Shown here piece by piece: positions 17,778-30,900 of a stretch of 64,000 nt of DNA. A model generated the notes under the pieces. That model saw nothing but the letters and a program-made list of their open reading frames with translations, was not told the DNA's origin and ran no database searches. Source of the DNA: Trichuris trichiura (lineage: Eukaryota > Nematoda > Enoplea > Trichinellida > Trichuridae); assembly GCA_037903355.1 (NCBI GenBank), contig JBAJFE010000027.1, positions 434,001 to 498,000 of the forward strand. Direction: 5' to 3'. How positions within the stretch are numbered: the stretch's first letter is position 1; each line of letters begins with the position of its first letter. The position numbers were made by a program, and so were the translations under genes.

Positions 17778-19124
17778 TCAAGGTATGGCAGAGGCATGGA
17801 AAAGGTTTGGTTTTCCCAAATAAACTAATGCCTCCTCGTAGGCAGCCAAAGCGCGACTGATCATTTCTTCAAGACGTATATGACCATTCGGGTGATTTGT
17901 CTTAATAACGGTGCCAACGAGGACAGGAAAGAAGCAAATGAGCAAGAAAGCTCTTCGAGGAAAAATTGCTTCGAAGGCCAGCCAAAATGTTTCGAAGGAA
18001 GGAAGGTCAACCTGTCCTTTGACAAAATCACAAAGCATTTGATGGTAGCGATTCACTACGCAACGTTGGTGCTCGCGTCGGAACGAGGCTGACGTTGACC
18101 AAATGAGCAAATGGGCCAAGTCCTCCAATGGAGCACCTTGCTCAATCAATTGCCAATCTATGAGAGCGACGACCTTGTCGTCAGGCACTCCATTTTCTGA
18201 CTTTTTGAAGAGAATGTTATTGGTCCATAAGTCACCGTGCTTCAAAACGGTGGGCACAATTTGGCCTATCGATCGCAGCAACGCAGACCACCGTTGAACG
18301 TCAAGATAACGTAGGACCACTTCCTCGTCAACGTGAACAAAACGATCCGGATATTCTTTTTTCAACTGTGCCAAACCGTTAGTCAGAAATTGTCGGAAAT
18401 GTGTCGCCTCTTCCACGTTTCCAAAAATCCTTGTTAACTGATTTTTCCATTCAACCTTTGTAGTGAGACACCAACAATGGAGCTTGGCTAGAATGGATGC
18501 TACGTCCATCACTTTGGCCAAGTTCATCCCGGACGATATGTCCTCAATCAGAGCAGCACTACCAGTTAAATCTTCCAAAAGCAACAATCCTAAAGACAGT
18601 AGGCCTTCAAAGAGATCTTTCCTTTGTTTAAGAATTGCTACGCCAACGTACAATGGTCTATCCAAACGCTTACCTTGTATTTCATCAGCTGCTTTTCTTC
18701 CGTAGAAACATGCTGGAATCGGTATCGGCAAGTCTGATTCGCTCATGAACATAGCGTATGCATCGACTTCATTGTTGTGAAACATAGCGATACGCTGCGC
18801 TGGGTCAATCCTCTCGTGAGGTTCTTCTTTTTCAGCCATGAGGGAAAGTTTACTTACTAGTTCAGAGTGGTCCTTCATTCTTGGCACCTTCAATACGATG
18901 GATGCGGGAAGGATGGCCTTTTCTTCTCCGATTTCCTCGTTCCATTGCAACTTCAATAGGTATATTTTGCAAATTGAACCGTAACCTTGGCCAATGAGTT
19001 CTCCGTGACAACTGCGTAACTTAAGGTCAACGCCGAACTTTCTGTTCAATTCAGTCTCGACCAGTTTGCATAAATGCAATTCCAGATAACCAAGAGAATT
19101 CATCTTAACCTGAGAGGCTGACAA
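17778..19124 (-). CDS. CHK/EcKinase-like (DUF1679-type) small-molecule kinase
   Basis: 448 residues in one exon. The fold is the aminoglycoside-phosphotransferase/choline-kinase type. A glycine-rich turn GQGYGS is at 45-50 and a likely ATP-binding Lys in IVLKVPR (~79). The EVDAYAMF helix is at 119-126 and LLLEDLTG at 181-188. The catalytic loop is HGDLWTNN (296-303) and the metal-binding Asp lies in LIDWQ (321-325). All catalytic positions are present, so it is probably active. CHK-domain proteins in insects phosphorylate ecdysteroids or detoxify small molecules. The nematode branch is large and mostly uncharacterised, so the substrate is unknown. Start ATG 19124 is the first Met; a second Met is seven codons on. 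Lack of introns is slightly unusual for the family. Confidence 0.85.
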   Translation of the reverse strand: MSASQVKMNSLGYLELHLCKLVETELNRKFGVDLKLRSCHGELIGQGYGSICKIYLLKLQWNEEIGEEKAILPASIVLKVPRMKDHSELVSKLSLMAEKEEPHERIDPAQRIAMFHNNEVDAYAMFMSESDLPIPIPACFYGRKAADEIQGKRLDRPLYVGVAILKQRKDLFEGLLSLGLLLLEDLTGSAALIEDISSGMNLAKVMDVASILAKLHCWCLTTKVEWKNQLTRIFGNVEEATHFRQFLTNGLAQLKKEYPDRFVHVDEEVVLRYLDVQRWSALLRSIGQIVPTVLKHGDLWTNNILFKKSENGVPDDKVVALIDWQLIEQGAPLEDLAHLLIWSTSASFRREHQRCVVNRYHQMLCDFVKGQVDLPSFETFWLAFEAIFPRRAFLLICFFPVLVGTVIKTNHPNGHIRLEEMISRALAAYEEALVYLGKPNLFHASAIP

Positions 19125-19930
19125 GTAGACAACGATATGTAGCGACCACTAGATTCTCTTAGAGTAAACAGAACTGACCAGATCGGATCAATTAGCGCTG
19201 ACATCAACTACCGAGAAACCTTATCAGCGCTACAAATAACGGAACGAAAGTGTCCACTTTGCTTATCTGTGCCGACGACAATCTGCGCTACATCAGCACT
19301 GCAATAAACAAGGTGGATTGTTGGGTGCTGGTAATAAATTAACTTTGTCGGGAAACTGAAGAGGACACAAATTTTGATCGTTGTGTGGTTAACTGTTCGT
19401 CAACCGAACGATCGGCCCTCCATTTGGTGAGCGTCGCTGATGCCGATTCGAGCAAGTTCAGTATATCCTAACGTTAAAGCGGGAAATATTTCAGCATTTG
19501 AAACGTGTGTGCACCGTGCCGCCACGGGAACTTGTCTCACAAGTATACTCTTAATCATTATGGATAATTGTACATTGTTGTTACGACTGAACCCATATTT
19601 TCAGCGAAACGGACAAGTGGGCGGAGCAGCCGTCTCAGCATAGCCCAACCGCCAACGCGCAGCAGCATTCGTTGCTCATGGTAAGCCAACCATCAAAAGT
19701 CGAATAAAACAAACTTATAACCGATATTCAGACGAACTTGAAGAAGAAACTTATCTATATACTTTCTACTCGAAAGCTGCACTATTACATGAACTATTTT
19801 TCATATGAGACACGTAAGCAAACTAATAGTGCCCGCGCGTTACCCATAGATGGATGAGCACATGTCAAATAGACGTTTATTCCGCTCGTAACCTCAACCA
19901 CACATTCACGACCACGATACACTGACCCTT
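19125..19930. other. interval between kinase 5' end and rpl5 3' end
   Basis: Presumably holds the kinase promoter and the rpl5 3' UTR. No TE or RNA gene recognised. A 67-codon plus-strand frame at 19440 has no domain. Confidence 0.45.
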
Positions 19931-21224
<1,294 letters not shown>

Positions 21225-21469
21225 CCCTTTTTACAATCACTGCGATGTTGTGCACTACAGTACTCTTAAATGATGCTCAGTCAGACGGAAACTGCAGCAC
21301 TGTTGCTGCTGCTTAGACCTTCAGTCAAATCGAAATGAAAAGTAAAATATTAGCAGACCGAGAAACTTATTGACTAGCGAGTGTTAAATCGCAGCAAATT
21401 TTTAAACCTAAGAAAGGCAAACATTTTCGAACTTAGGCGTGTTTATGGATTATTCAAACATATGCCATC
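21225..21469. other. rpl5 upstream region
   Basis: Presumed promoter and 5' UTR of rpl5 (minus strand). No core element is convincing. Confidence 0.4.
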
Positions 21470-21965
21470 TTCTTTGACTGCTAATGTCTGGATTCTGTGC
21501 GGTACGCATGCGATGTAGAATATCCATATCATACACGCCATAAATAAGTTCCACGTGTATATACCACCCATAGTGCACGTATGCCCGTAGACCCTCTATA
21601 TCACAAGTATCCTGTTTGTAAGCAGCGTAAACTGTGTTTATGCCATTCATACACCAAATATTCCCGTTATGAAAACATATTGCACCTGCTCCGTCTGTTA
21701 ATGTCTAGGTTTTGCACGGTGCACATGCGCTGCAGAACATCCAATCCATACATGGTATAAACCAGTTCTGTAGGCAAATGTGAGCCACATATAGTGCATG
21801 TGTGGCCGCGGACCCTGTATATCACAAGTATCCTGCTGGTAAACAACATATACCGTATTTATGCCATACAACAAAAGTTTCCATTATGCAAGTGTATCAC
21901 AAGTACCTTATTTAGAAGCAGTGTATACTGTGCTTACGCCACATATAGACGAATTTTTCGTGTCA
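21470..21965. repeat. tandem repeat, ~218-bp unit, two copies plus a partial
   Basis: Copy 1 (~21480-21697) and copy 2 (~21698-21892) share blocks such as TAATGTCT..., GCATGCG/CATGCGC, and TATATCACAAGTATCCTG. The last block recurs in diverged form (GTATCACAAGTACCTTA) at ~21892-21909, the start of a third partial unit. The two copies are perhaps 75-80% alike. Degenerate similarity may continue to ~22150. Open frames across it are by-products of the repeat. Confidence 0.65.
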
Positions 21966-22655
21966 CACAAATATATTGCACCTGCCTATTTAATAATCAT
22001 GCAGTACACTTTGACCGTAAGGACCTGCTACGCTGTAGAGACCATTTACACGGTAGATATTCTATATAAAGCAAAATGTACCAGCTGCGAATCATACACA
22101 GCGTGGATATTCTTCCTATGGAAGTATATACAGCATACGTACTACATGTATACGACAAAAAACTCGTCTATAAGGGGTATTGTGCTTACGGGCAAAGCGT
22201 ACTGCGCAAACGTTGCAAATGAAAATGTTGAATGTTTACCATACACATCCTCTGTATTACACACATGTTGTGGAAGCTTTGGAGGGCAGAAAATAGTTAT
22301 CATGTAAGCAGCAGGCACTGCGTACGTACGTGCTGGCCGTCTAGTGAGTGCGGGTACCCTCTATGCGTTAAGTCCGCTGGCGTAAGCTTTATTTCGTCAA
22401 ACGTCACACAGTCGTTGGGCGTAACTTGCACCGAATTCCCCAGAAGAACCCATGTTGTTCACGCGCCGTCCTTTTATAGGACTTGGTTGACCTTGTTCGT
22501 TAAGTTCTGAGTATGTGACAAATATTGTTTTAGGTCGACGAATAACGACTTAATTGTGATTAACAAGGGAAACGAGCATAATGTGTTTTGATACACAACA
22601 CTATGTACTAAGTATGCCAGATTTATACCAAATTCGACGCGTGAATGCATTTGCG
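21966..22655. other. non-coding interval
   Basis: Low-complexity, ATA-rich sequence without recognised features. The plus-strand 148-codon frame 21861-22307 overlaps the repeat and lacks any domain, so I do not call it a gene. Confidence 0.4.
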
Positions 22656-22673
22656 ACAACAGGGGAAATTGCA

Positions 22674-22909
22674 CTCTTTCTATACGGAATGTAGGTCCCG
22701 TTTGAAAACTTTTAATTTCTCCGAAGCTTTCGGGTCGATCATGACCCGTCTTCAGCGGTCATAAATTATGGATATTTAAGACCGCTGAAGACGGGTCACG
22801 ATCGACCCGAAAGCTCCGGAGAAATTAAAAGTTTTTAAACGGGACCTACATTCCGTATAGAAAGAGTGCAACATGAAAATCCACAGTCACGTACCAAGAA
22901 GTCCCATTT
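22674..22909 (+). mobile_element. palindromic PLE-derived insert 2 (pLTR, hammerhead-like)
   Basis: Insert of 236 bp between two exact copies of an 18-bp sequence ACAACAGGGGAAATTGCA (22656-22673 and 22910-22927). Arms 22671-22760 and 22780-22870 are inverted repeats with about three mismatches in 90 bp, separated by a 19-bp spacer. Each arm contains CTGAAGA - CGGGTC/GACCCG helix - AAAG, beside CTCCGGAG (CTTCGGAG on the left). The right arm is followed by ATG and about 12 codons (MKIHSHVPRSPI), the start of a PLE-like ORF, then the duplication. Same architecture as insert 1 at 10.1 kb but a different sequence family. Confidence 0.75.
22780..22826 (+). ncRNA. hammerhead-like motif, right arm of insert 2
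   Basis: GACCG-CTGAAGA-C-GGGTC-(ACGATC)-GACCC-GAAA-GCTCCGGAG. The CUGANGA and GAAA boxes flank a perfect 5-bp helix. The self-complementary CTCCGGAG could form stem III between two copies. No clear UH cleavage site follows, so catalysis is unproven. The mirror copy lies at about 22721-22760 on the minus strand. Confidence 0.5.
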
Positions 22910-22927
22910 ACAACAGGGGAAATTGCA

Positions 22928-23647
22928 TCTAATCCAAGTTGATTTGAGGTGAGGTTTCATAGGTTAAGTTGGTTCCGGTCAAGTGCAGCTGAAGATAGTC
23001 GCTTAGCTCGAAGTTGCATTGCTCCGTAGTCCACATGCAGTCTTTTTAAAACATCAGCACATGCGGTATACGGTAGTTCATGTTTGCGTTGTTTTCGTTT
23101 GTTTTCTTGCAAATGCGATTGTAGTTGTTTTGCGATATTTTTTTGCCTGTACCACTTACTGGACGAGGCCCCTGCTGATGACGACAACATGAGGTCTTTG
23201 GCCCCACATGGACTTAACTTAAGACTACCTATAGGGCGACGTGATTGTGACCCTCTCCTGTTACAGAGCCGTGTCCAGTTTGCAGAAGGTCACCCTGCTT
23301 GAGCTCGCTGTCCCTACGCTTCATTGCTTCCCTGAACTATTATCCTTCCTCGGTCATTCACCTAGATAAGGAGCAACGACAGTCTATATAAACGGTTGAG
23401 GCAGGAATGGTTTGGGTCGTCGGATTGGTCACTGTCGCTGTTTTGTACCGTCTATACGAAGTTAACCAGATTAGTCTTTCAATAAAACACATATATCTGT
23501 CGCGTATCGTCGTAAGGAGCTCTGCTGCTACAATTTTTTCTGTTGGCTCCTAACGATTACTGTTGCTATCAACATTCTTTACAGGTAAGTGGATTCTTCC
23601 GGCTGAGAGGTAAAGAAGCTATAAACACGTAAGCGAAGGCAAAAAAT
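22928..23647. other. interval with an LTR-like segment (~23380-23532)
   Basis: The plus strand has a TATA box (GTCTATATAAAC, ~23380), then CAATAAAACA (~23478) and a CTGCTACA end at 23532 followed by TTCTGTTGGCTCC. This looks like the U3-R-U5 end of an LTR with a primer-binding site, but no partner LTR or duplication is found. The left part (22928-23300) shows nothing. Confidence 0.35.
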
Positions 23648-23652
23648 CAGAG

Positions 23653-26600
23653 TGTAATATCGGGGTAACGATCCTGCGCATCAGCAGTACTGTACGAATG
23701 ACTTGTACTTTTGCTTTGCCTTTCGAGGAAACGCGTAGCACGCTGGACATTGCATCTTTTGGCCACGAGGTTACGAAGGATGACCCACGTTCCGGGTTTC
23801 TCGGTGCCTTCTCCATTTTTGGAGCATCCCGGGACTCCAGCAATTCCGTTTCGCACTTGGAGACGTATTTTCGAGAACTACTTACAAGCTGCCTTTCCTG
23901 GCAAGTTGCCAGACGACCGAAAGTGCGCTATTCTCTTGAATGCCATCGGCACGGAAGGCCAACGGCTGTTCTATAACTCAATACCTCCTGAAACTACTTA
24001 CAAGGCTACGCTAACCGCGCTGGAACAACTATTCACGCCTAAAACGACTGTGCGGAGCGCCATCGGTTTCGTAAGCGGGACCAGTTGCCTGAGGAGCCCG
24101 TTGATCGCTACGTCGCTGCTTTGCGCGAAATGGCGCCGAATTGTGCGTTCGGTCCTCTCGAGGATGAAATGATACGAGACCAGCTAATTGAAGGCATTTC
24201 CTCAGAGGGCATTCGTGAACGCTTACTTTCCATGCCGGACTTGACTCTGGAGAAAGCATTGATTGTCTCGCAGCGAATGGAGATTGCCAAGAAAGACGCT
24301 ACTTTATTTTCAACTCAAGGCTTGACAGCTGCAATGCAAAGCACAGAGGGTACTTCGCCTGCGTCATTTCGCCCAACAGTTGACAAGCTGCCGCCTACTC
24401 GTCGATGTTTTCGCTGCGGACGTGATTCGCACTTGGCGACTGCTCCTAATTGCCCAGCGAAGCATGCGCGTTGTCGAAAATGTGACAAGCTTGGCCATTT
24501 CGCTCAGGTCTGTCGATCCGTCAAACGCTCTAGTCAGAATGAGGTAGTCCATTCGGTATCGACTGTCTGCTGCACTTATATTCGCCGCCTCTACGTAGAT
24601 ATCGAATTAAAACTCAATGGTAAAGCTCGCACAATAGAATGCATGGTGGACACGGGTTCGACTGTCTCCCTTCTACCTGAAGCTTTTCTACGCCAACACT
24701 TCGGTGAGGTTCCACTCCTAACTCCGACAAAAGTACTGACTACGTATACTAGAAGTGCGCTACCCACGGTGGGTTGTTTGCTTGCGCTTGCTTCTTATAA
24801 TGGAAAGACGACATCCGCCTGTTTCTACGTCGTTTCGGCAGGCATACCGTTAGTTGGTATGGATCTTATCGCACCGTTACAGATTGTTGTCAGAGGCGCA
24901 CATGTAGTTGCAACAGTGCAGCCGAGTGACCAAAGGCCTAAAACTTTTGGAAGTATAAGACATTTCGTTCATAAAGTGAAGATACGCCCTAATGTTAAAC
25001 CCGTTCAGCAGAAGATACGCCCTAATGTTAAACCCGTTCAGCAGAAGTTACGCCGTCTTCCGTTGTCGATCAAGGACGCTGTTTCTGAAGAACTACAAAG
25101 GTTGTTGCATGAAGGAATAATTGAACGTGTGGATGCTTCTGAATGGATTTCACCGATAGTTGTGGTGCAGAAGTCCGGTGGCATCCGTCTGTGCGTCGAT
25201 TTGCGCGAACCAAACAAAGCAGTTATTGCCGACTCCTTCCCATTGCCGCACATAGACGATTTATTACTACGTTTTCAGGGCGCTTCGTTGTTCTCTACAC
25301 TGGATTTGAAGGCCGCTTATCATCAACTGAACCTCCATGAAGACAGTCGGGACTTAACCACTTTCATCACTCACGACGGTCTTTTCCGTTTCCGCCGTGT
25401 GTCTTATGGCTTGTGTTCAGCACCGTCAGCGTTCCAAAGAATAATGACCGAAATTTTACAAGGACTGTGGGGAGTCGTCTGCTACTTAGATGACATAGTC
25501 GTATTTGGTCAGTCAGTTGATGAACATGACCGCAATCTGGATGCAGTTCTTCGCCGCCTTCAGGACTATGACATCACTTTGAATAAATCAAAGTGCACTT
25601 TCCGCCAAAAAGAATTACTGTTCCTGGGTTACAAACTGTCATCTGCCGGAATACGCCCAGACATGTCGCGCCTCGCGGCAGTTTCTGAAATCGCTGTACC
25701 AAAAGATATCCATGAACTCCGCTCCTTCATTGGTCTGCTTTCTTGGTATAGCAAATTCATCCCGAACTTTTCCACGATTGTAGAGCCCCTTCGTTCGCTC
25801 ACGCGCACAGGTAGCACGTTTGCATGGTCATTGGAAGCGCAAGAATGCTTTGAGAAATTGAAAACGCTAATTCTAGAAAGCTCTGCATTAGCCATATTTG
25901 ACCCTACATTACCCACGATTGTGACTACGGATGCGTCCGATGTCGGCATCGGGGCGGTCCTATCGCAGAGGTACCCGCATGGGGGTGAGAGAACTGTTGC
26001 TTTCGCCTCCAGAACACTAAGTCCGACTGAACGCAGGTACTCCATTGTTGAAAAAGAAGCGCTCGTTTGCGTTTGGGCTGTTGACAGATGGCGCTGTTGG
26101 TTATGGGTTATACCGTTTGAATTGTGCACTGATCAGAAAGCATTGACTACATTGCTTACTAGCAAAGCTGACGGCAGAGCAAGTATGCGCATAGCCAGGT
26201 GGTCGACCAGGTTATTGCCTTTCACTTACAGTGTACGCCATAAACCAGGATCGCTGAACGTCGTTGCAGATGCTCTCTCTCGTTTGCCTACTTCCTATAC
26301 TAGTGAGGAAGACTATGAAAGTGAGATGGTGGTGGAAATTTCCAGTAATGCGATGGGTATTAAGTATGATGAAATTGTTGCGGAAACCAAGAATTGCCCT
26401 GTTTTACAGAAAGTCGTTAACTACATTCAGAATGGTTGGCCGGTAAATGCGAAGCGCATGGAAGACAAACTCGTTCCGTTTTTTCGTGTCCGATATGAAC
26501 TCGCCACGCAAAATGATTGTGTGATACGAGGTACACATAGAATTGTCATTCCTGAAACCCTACAAGCGCGCCTTGTTTCCTTGGCGCATGAAAATCACCA

Positions 26601-27645
26601 AGGAATAGTTCGGACAAAGATGCGTTTACGTGAATTGTACTGGTGGCCAGGAATGGATTCTCAAGTTGAAGCGTTCATTAAACATTGCTCAGCGTGTCAG
26701 AGCATGGATAAAACGCTCTCCTTCTTCAATCCTCCGTTGCAACCTGTACCATACCCGTCTGCTGCATGGGAAAAATTAGGAATTGATATTGTAGGACCAT
26801 TGCCGGGCGCGCCGTATGGACAGCGGTTCGCAATAACGCTCATTGACTACTACAGCAAATGGCCGGAGGTGCTCTTTTGTTCCCATGTTACAACCAAGGA
26901 AGTGACAAACTTTCTGAATGATGTGTTCAGTCGCGAAGGCTACCCAAGAGAAATTGTTACTGACAATGGAAAACAGTTTACGTCACATGAATTCAAGTGT
27001 TTCTTCGAAGAACGGTGCATTCGCCACTGTAAGGCCTCTCTGTATTACCCGCAGGCCAATGGTGAGGTCGAAAGATTCAATAAAGTGTTCAAGGACTGCT
27101 TGCAAATGGCATACGTTACTCATCGGCGTACAACGGATACGGTTAGGGATTTTCTAATGACCTACCGGTCAACGCCTCATTGTGTAACTGGAGCAACCCC
27201 TTCGTTACTGTTGCACGGAAGGACACTGAGAACAAAACTGCATCCCCTGGTGGCGTCTCGTCCCGTTAACGATCGCGCAATACGCGAGAAAGTGACCAGG
27301 AGGCAGGAATACCTGCGCCGCTACGTCAACGATAAAAAGAAGCGAAACTTGCCACACCTCTCAGCTGGAGATGTTGTCTATACACGTCAGCCTTCTTCCG
27401 CAAAAGGCCATAGTCGCCCGTCGTGGCAACCAACGATCATTCAAAGCCAAGTCGGAGAAGCCACGTACAGAATGGCGGACGGGCGAGTGTGGAACGCATC
27501 AAATTTGGCACGTCGCTAGCTTTTCCGAGGAAGAGGAGAGAGATGTAATATCGGGGTAACGATCCTGCGCATCAGCAGTACTGTACGAATGACTTGTACT
27601 TTTGCTTTGCCTTTCGAGTAAACGCGTAGCACGCTGGACATTGCA
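23653..27645 (+). mobile_element. gypsy-type LTR retrotransposon A, 102-bp LTRs
   Basis: 3,993-bp element bounded by TGTAATATCGGG...ACATTGCA direct repeats (23653-23754 and 27544-27645) that differ at a single base, with a perfect 5-bp duplication CAGAG at 23648-23652 and 27646-27650. A PBS-like TTGGCCACGAGGTT follows the 5' LTR. A polypurine tract GAGGAAGAGGAGAGAGA (27527-27543) abuts the 3' LTR. The internal region encodes Gag and a complete Pol with one frameshift. LTR identity suggests recent insertion. LTRs of 102 bp are unusually short. Confidence 0.9.
23780..27519 (+). pseudogene. gypsy A Gag-Pol polyprotein, one frameshift in gag
   Basis: Gag starts at ATG 23780 (MTHVPGF), the first Met outside the LTR, and runs through RIFENYLQAAFP and LLNAIGTEGQRLFY. 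At about 24057-24063 the reading frame slips by one base (consistent with a 1-nt deletion), since homology continues in the other frame with RHRFRKRDQLPEEPVDRYV and from there is open to 27519. Pol order: two zinc knuckles (CFRCGRDSHLATAPNC, CRKCDKLGHFAQVC), protease MVDTGSTVSLLP, RT with intact CYLDDIVVFG, RNase H TTDASDVGIGAVLS, integrase HHCC zinc finger (CSACQSMD) and D-D-E core (GIDIVGP, TDNGKQF, NGEVERF). The break is inside capsid, ahead of the knuckles, so it is a lesion and not the usual gag-pol recoding site. A 33-bp direct duplication (IRPNVKPVQQK twice, ~24983-25048) lies before RT. Confidence 0.85.
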
Positions 27646-27854
27646 CAGAGCTTTCAGAACGCTCCTGTTTCTTTTTTGCAAACAGTAGCACGCCGGACGC
27701 TCTGGTTTTTTGTAGTCGATTATCGCTTTTTCAGTTCTCAACGGGAAAAATCCGTTTACCAATGAAAAATACCCCAAGGAATCCCTAAAAAATGTTCCAT
27801 CTTTAGCTGCTTGTACGTATTTATTACGGAAAAGCCAAAAAGCGTTTATTTATA
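27646..27854. other. non-coding interval left of the mariner terminus
   Basis: Begins with the right CAGAG duplication of gypsy A. AT-rich afterwards; nothing recognised. Confidence 0.4.
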
Positions 27855-27911
27855 CTTGGTTGTTTCATAAGTTCGTTTTGGTTCTTTTAAATGCTTTAAT
27901 TTAATGTTTTC
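27855..27911 (-). mobile_element. mariner inverted terminus (split from the transposase relic by gypsy B)
   Basis: CTTGGTTGTTTCATAAGTTC (27855-27874), preceded by TA, is a typical mariner terminal repeat. The associated transposase tail (32159-32420, minus) lies on the far side of gypsy B. Removing gypsy B joins the two parts, so they belong to one mariner copy. Confidence 0.65.
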
Positions 27912-30900
27912 TGTAGTAGTATAGGAGAATGTGTGCTTCAATAGTACCTGCTTTCTGTTATATAGGGTAGAGGGGAACGAGTAAACGTGTGTAACGGGTG
28001 TGCGCAGTCTCTGGCGGGCGACTCTGTAACAATCTGGCGACGAGTTACGTGTGAGCTGACAAGTAGAAACCGTCTGCTGTTTTCCTTCTTATGACGATGA
28101 CGCCGAAGCCTGGACCCGGGGCCCCAGCGGAACGGCTACCCATCGCAGTCTACCGACCTTTTAATTCTGATGCCGAAGCATGGGAAACTTGGTCGCTGCA
28201 ATTCCGTGGCTACATTAGCATGAACCGAATAGACGAAGACAGCATTAAGAGAAGCTGTCTCGTAGCGTCGCTCGCCCCGAAATGCTTCGAGGAGCTGAGA
28301 AGAGCTTGTCTACCGAAATCGCCTTTCGATTTCACTTCCGCGCAGCTGGAGACACTGATGCTAAAACTGTATGGCAGTCGTGTCTTGCTGCTAAAGGAAC
28401 GAGCGCAATTTTTTGGCCTGCAGCAACAGATGGATCAGACGCCAAGCCAGTTCGCAAATTACCTACGCCATCGTGCCACAAACTGCGCCTTCGACCAGTT
28501 CAATACAGAGACGGCGTTAGTCGTTCAGTTTGTAAATGGCATTCGGAATCAATCGGTGAAAGCGAAGCTGCTTGCCAAAGGGAAAGAATTCACGCTGGAA
28601 GACGCTGTCAACTATTTACAAATTGCGGAAGATATTCAGCGCGAGGACGCCAAGTCGCCGAACGAGACTACTGACACGGAATGTCGCGCCGTCAGCGCTC
28701 ACTCGCCCAAGGGTCGCATGGATCTACGGGGGCAGAAATGCGACCGCTGTGGAAAAGATTCCCACGACAGGCGAAGGTGTCCCTTCAAGCAGTTTAAATG
28801 TTTCAACTGCGGGCGCACTGGGCACCTTTCGCGGGTTTGCTGGCAGAGAAAGGCGAATGTGGATGCAAAGCGCCAACAAGACGGCAACTCGCGACCGGGT
28901 AGGCGCGGCAGAACGATTAATCATCTACGAAGCATGACAACGTCAATGCTGCAAGTCTATCGTAATGGTACGACGAGTCCGTTCACTGTGGAAGTCACGA
29001 TCAATGGGCGTCACAGCGTAATGGAACTTGACACTGGAGCAAGTGTAACAATTGGTGATTCCACATTGTGGCAGAATATTGGCTGCCCTGCACTGTCATC
29101 GCCTACTATTAAGTTACGAAGCTTCACAGGACATGCGGTTCCTTTGAAAGGCGAAGCTATGGTGTTGGTAGAATGTTGCGGTCAGCGGAAACGCTTACCA
29201 ATCCGAATCGCAAAACAGTCGAAAGCAAACATGATGGGTCGTGACTGGATCCAAGCTTTTGGAGGACAAGACTCCATGCGTACACTGTTCGTTCAGCAAA
29301 CATCGGTGGGCCAGGTAGTTAGTGAGCCGAGTCTGCAAGACTTGCTGAATCGTTTCGCCGAGTTGTTCAAACCAGGGTTGGGACACTGCACAAAAGTCAA
29401 AGCCCATTTGGAGCTGAAAGAAGGAGCCCAAGCAGTGTTCAGGAAACCGTACCCAGTGCCCTTCGCCCTGCAAGAAGTTGTAGAGGCCCAACTACAGCGG
29501 TACGTAGAGTCGGGCACATTGTCCCCAGTGGACCGATCGGATTGGGCGGCACCAATCGTAGAGGCGTGGAAGAGCAACAACGAGATCAGGATATGCGCAG
29601 ATTTCTCAACAGGGCTGAATGATAAACTCGTCACGGATTCTTATCCTATTCCTCGACCGGAAGATCTTCTTCACGTCTTAAACGGAGGAAGGAAGTTCAC
29701 AAAACTCGATTTGTCCGACGCGTACCTACAGGTGGAGCTCGATGAGGAGTCAAGGAAAATTGTGGTGATCAACACGCAGAAAGGGTTATACCAGTATAAC
29801 CGGCTTTCATTTGGTGTGAAGTCCGCACCCGCGATCTTTCAAAGGGTCATGGATACGATGCTTACGGGAATCCCTCAGGCTGCAGCATACCTCGACGGCA
29901 TAATCATTACGGGGTCGTCAGACGAAGAGCACTTGAGTACTCTAGAAATAGTTTTGTCCTGACTGTTAGAATACGGTTTTCGCATAAAGCGAGAAAAGTG
30001 CCAATTTTTGGCGGACGAGGTTGAGTACCTCGGGCATATTGTTAGCGCCGTTGGAGTACGAGCGGATCCCAAGAAGACGGAGGCAATCCGACAGATAAAA
30101 CCTCCAGGGAATGTTGCGGAGTTGCGCTCATTTTTGGGAATGGTCAATTTCTATGCACCTTTTATTCCGCATTTGACCGAGTTGGCTGCCCCACTGAATT
30201 ATTTCTTAAAGAAGTCAGTTCCTTGGACTTGGAAGCAACGGGATATCGCAGCCTTCCGAAGCATCAAGTCAATGCTGAGTTCACCCTTGCTATTAACGCA
30301 TTATGATCCACGTCTGCCAATCTTGCTGGCAGCAGATGCTTCCAACGTTGGCGTCGGAGCGGTGTTGTACCATCGTTTGAAGGACAACAGTATCAGGGTC
30401 GTGGCTCATGCGTCGAAGGCCTTGAACGACGCTCAAAAGAATTACGCTCAAGTAGAAAAAGAAGCCCTAGCCTTGGTATACGGTGTGAAAAAGTTTCATA
30501 AGTATTTATGGGGTCGAGAATTCATTTTGTTAACGGACCACAAGCCACTTGTGTCCATTTTCGGCTTGAAGAGGGGAGTCCCTCACACGGCAGCATCACG
30601 TTTAACACGCTGGTGTGTTACGTTGATGAACTATTCCTTCAAAATTGAGTACCGCAACACAAACGGTTTTGGTAACGCAGATGGATTGTCGCGCTTGCCT
30701 TTGTCTAGCGAAGATCTGTTCAGCAAGAATTTTGATCGGGAGGAAGCGGCAGGTGAGCTGATGATTCGCCAGCTGGTGGCGGACGCAGAACGACAATTGC
30801 CAGTAACAGCTGCGGAGATAGCGCAATGCACCCGCAAAGACGGTATATTAACAAGGGTTCGACATTATATTCTGACTGGCTGGCCGACTAAAAACCCACA

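Noticed and set aside
21861..22307. 148-codon plus-strand frame as a new gene
   Set aside because: Overlaps the diverged tandem repeat, has no domain, signal or codon pattern, and overlaps other open frames in ATA-rich sequence.
23711..23779. Gag start of gypsy A inside the LTR
   Set aside because: The upstream part of that frame lies in the LTR and PBS; the first Met after the PBS (23780) is the better start.
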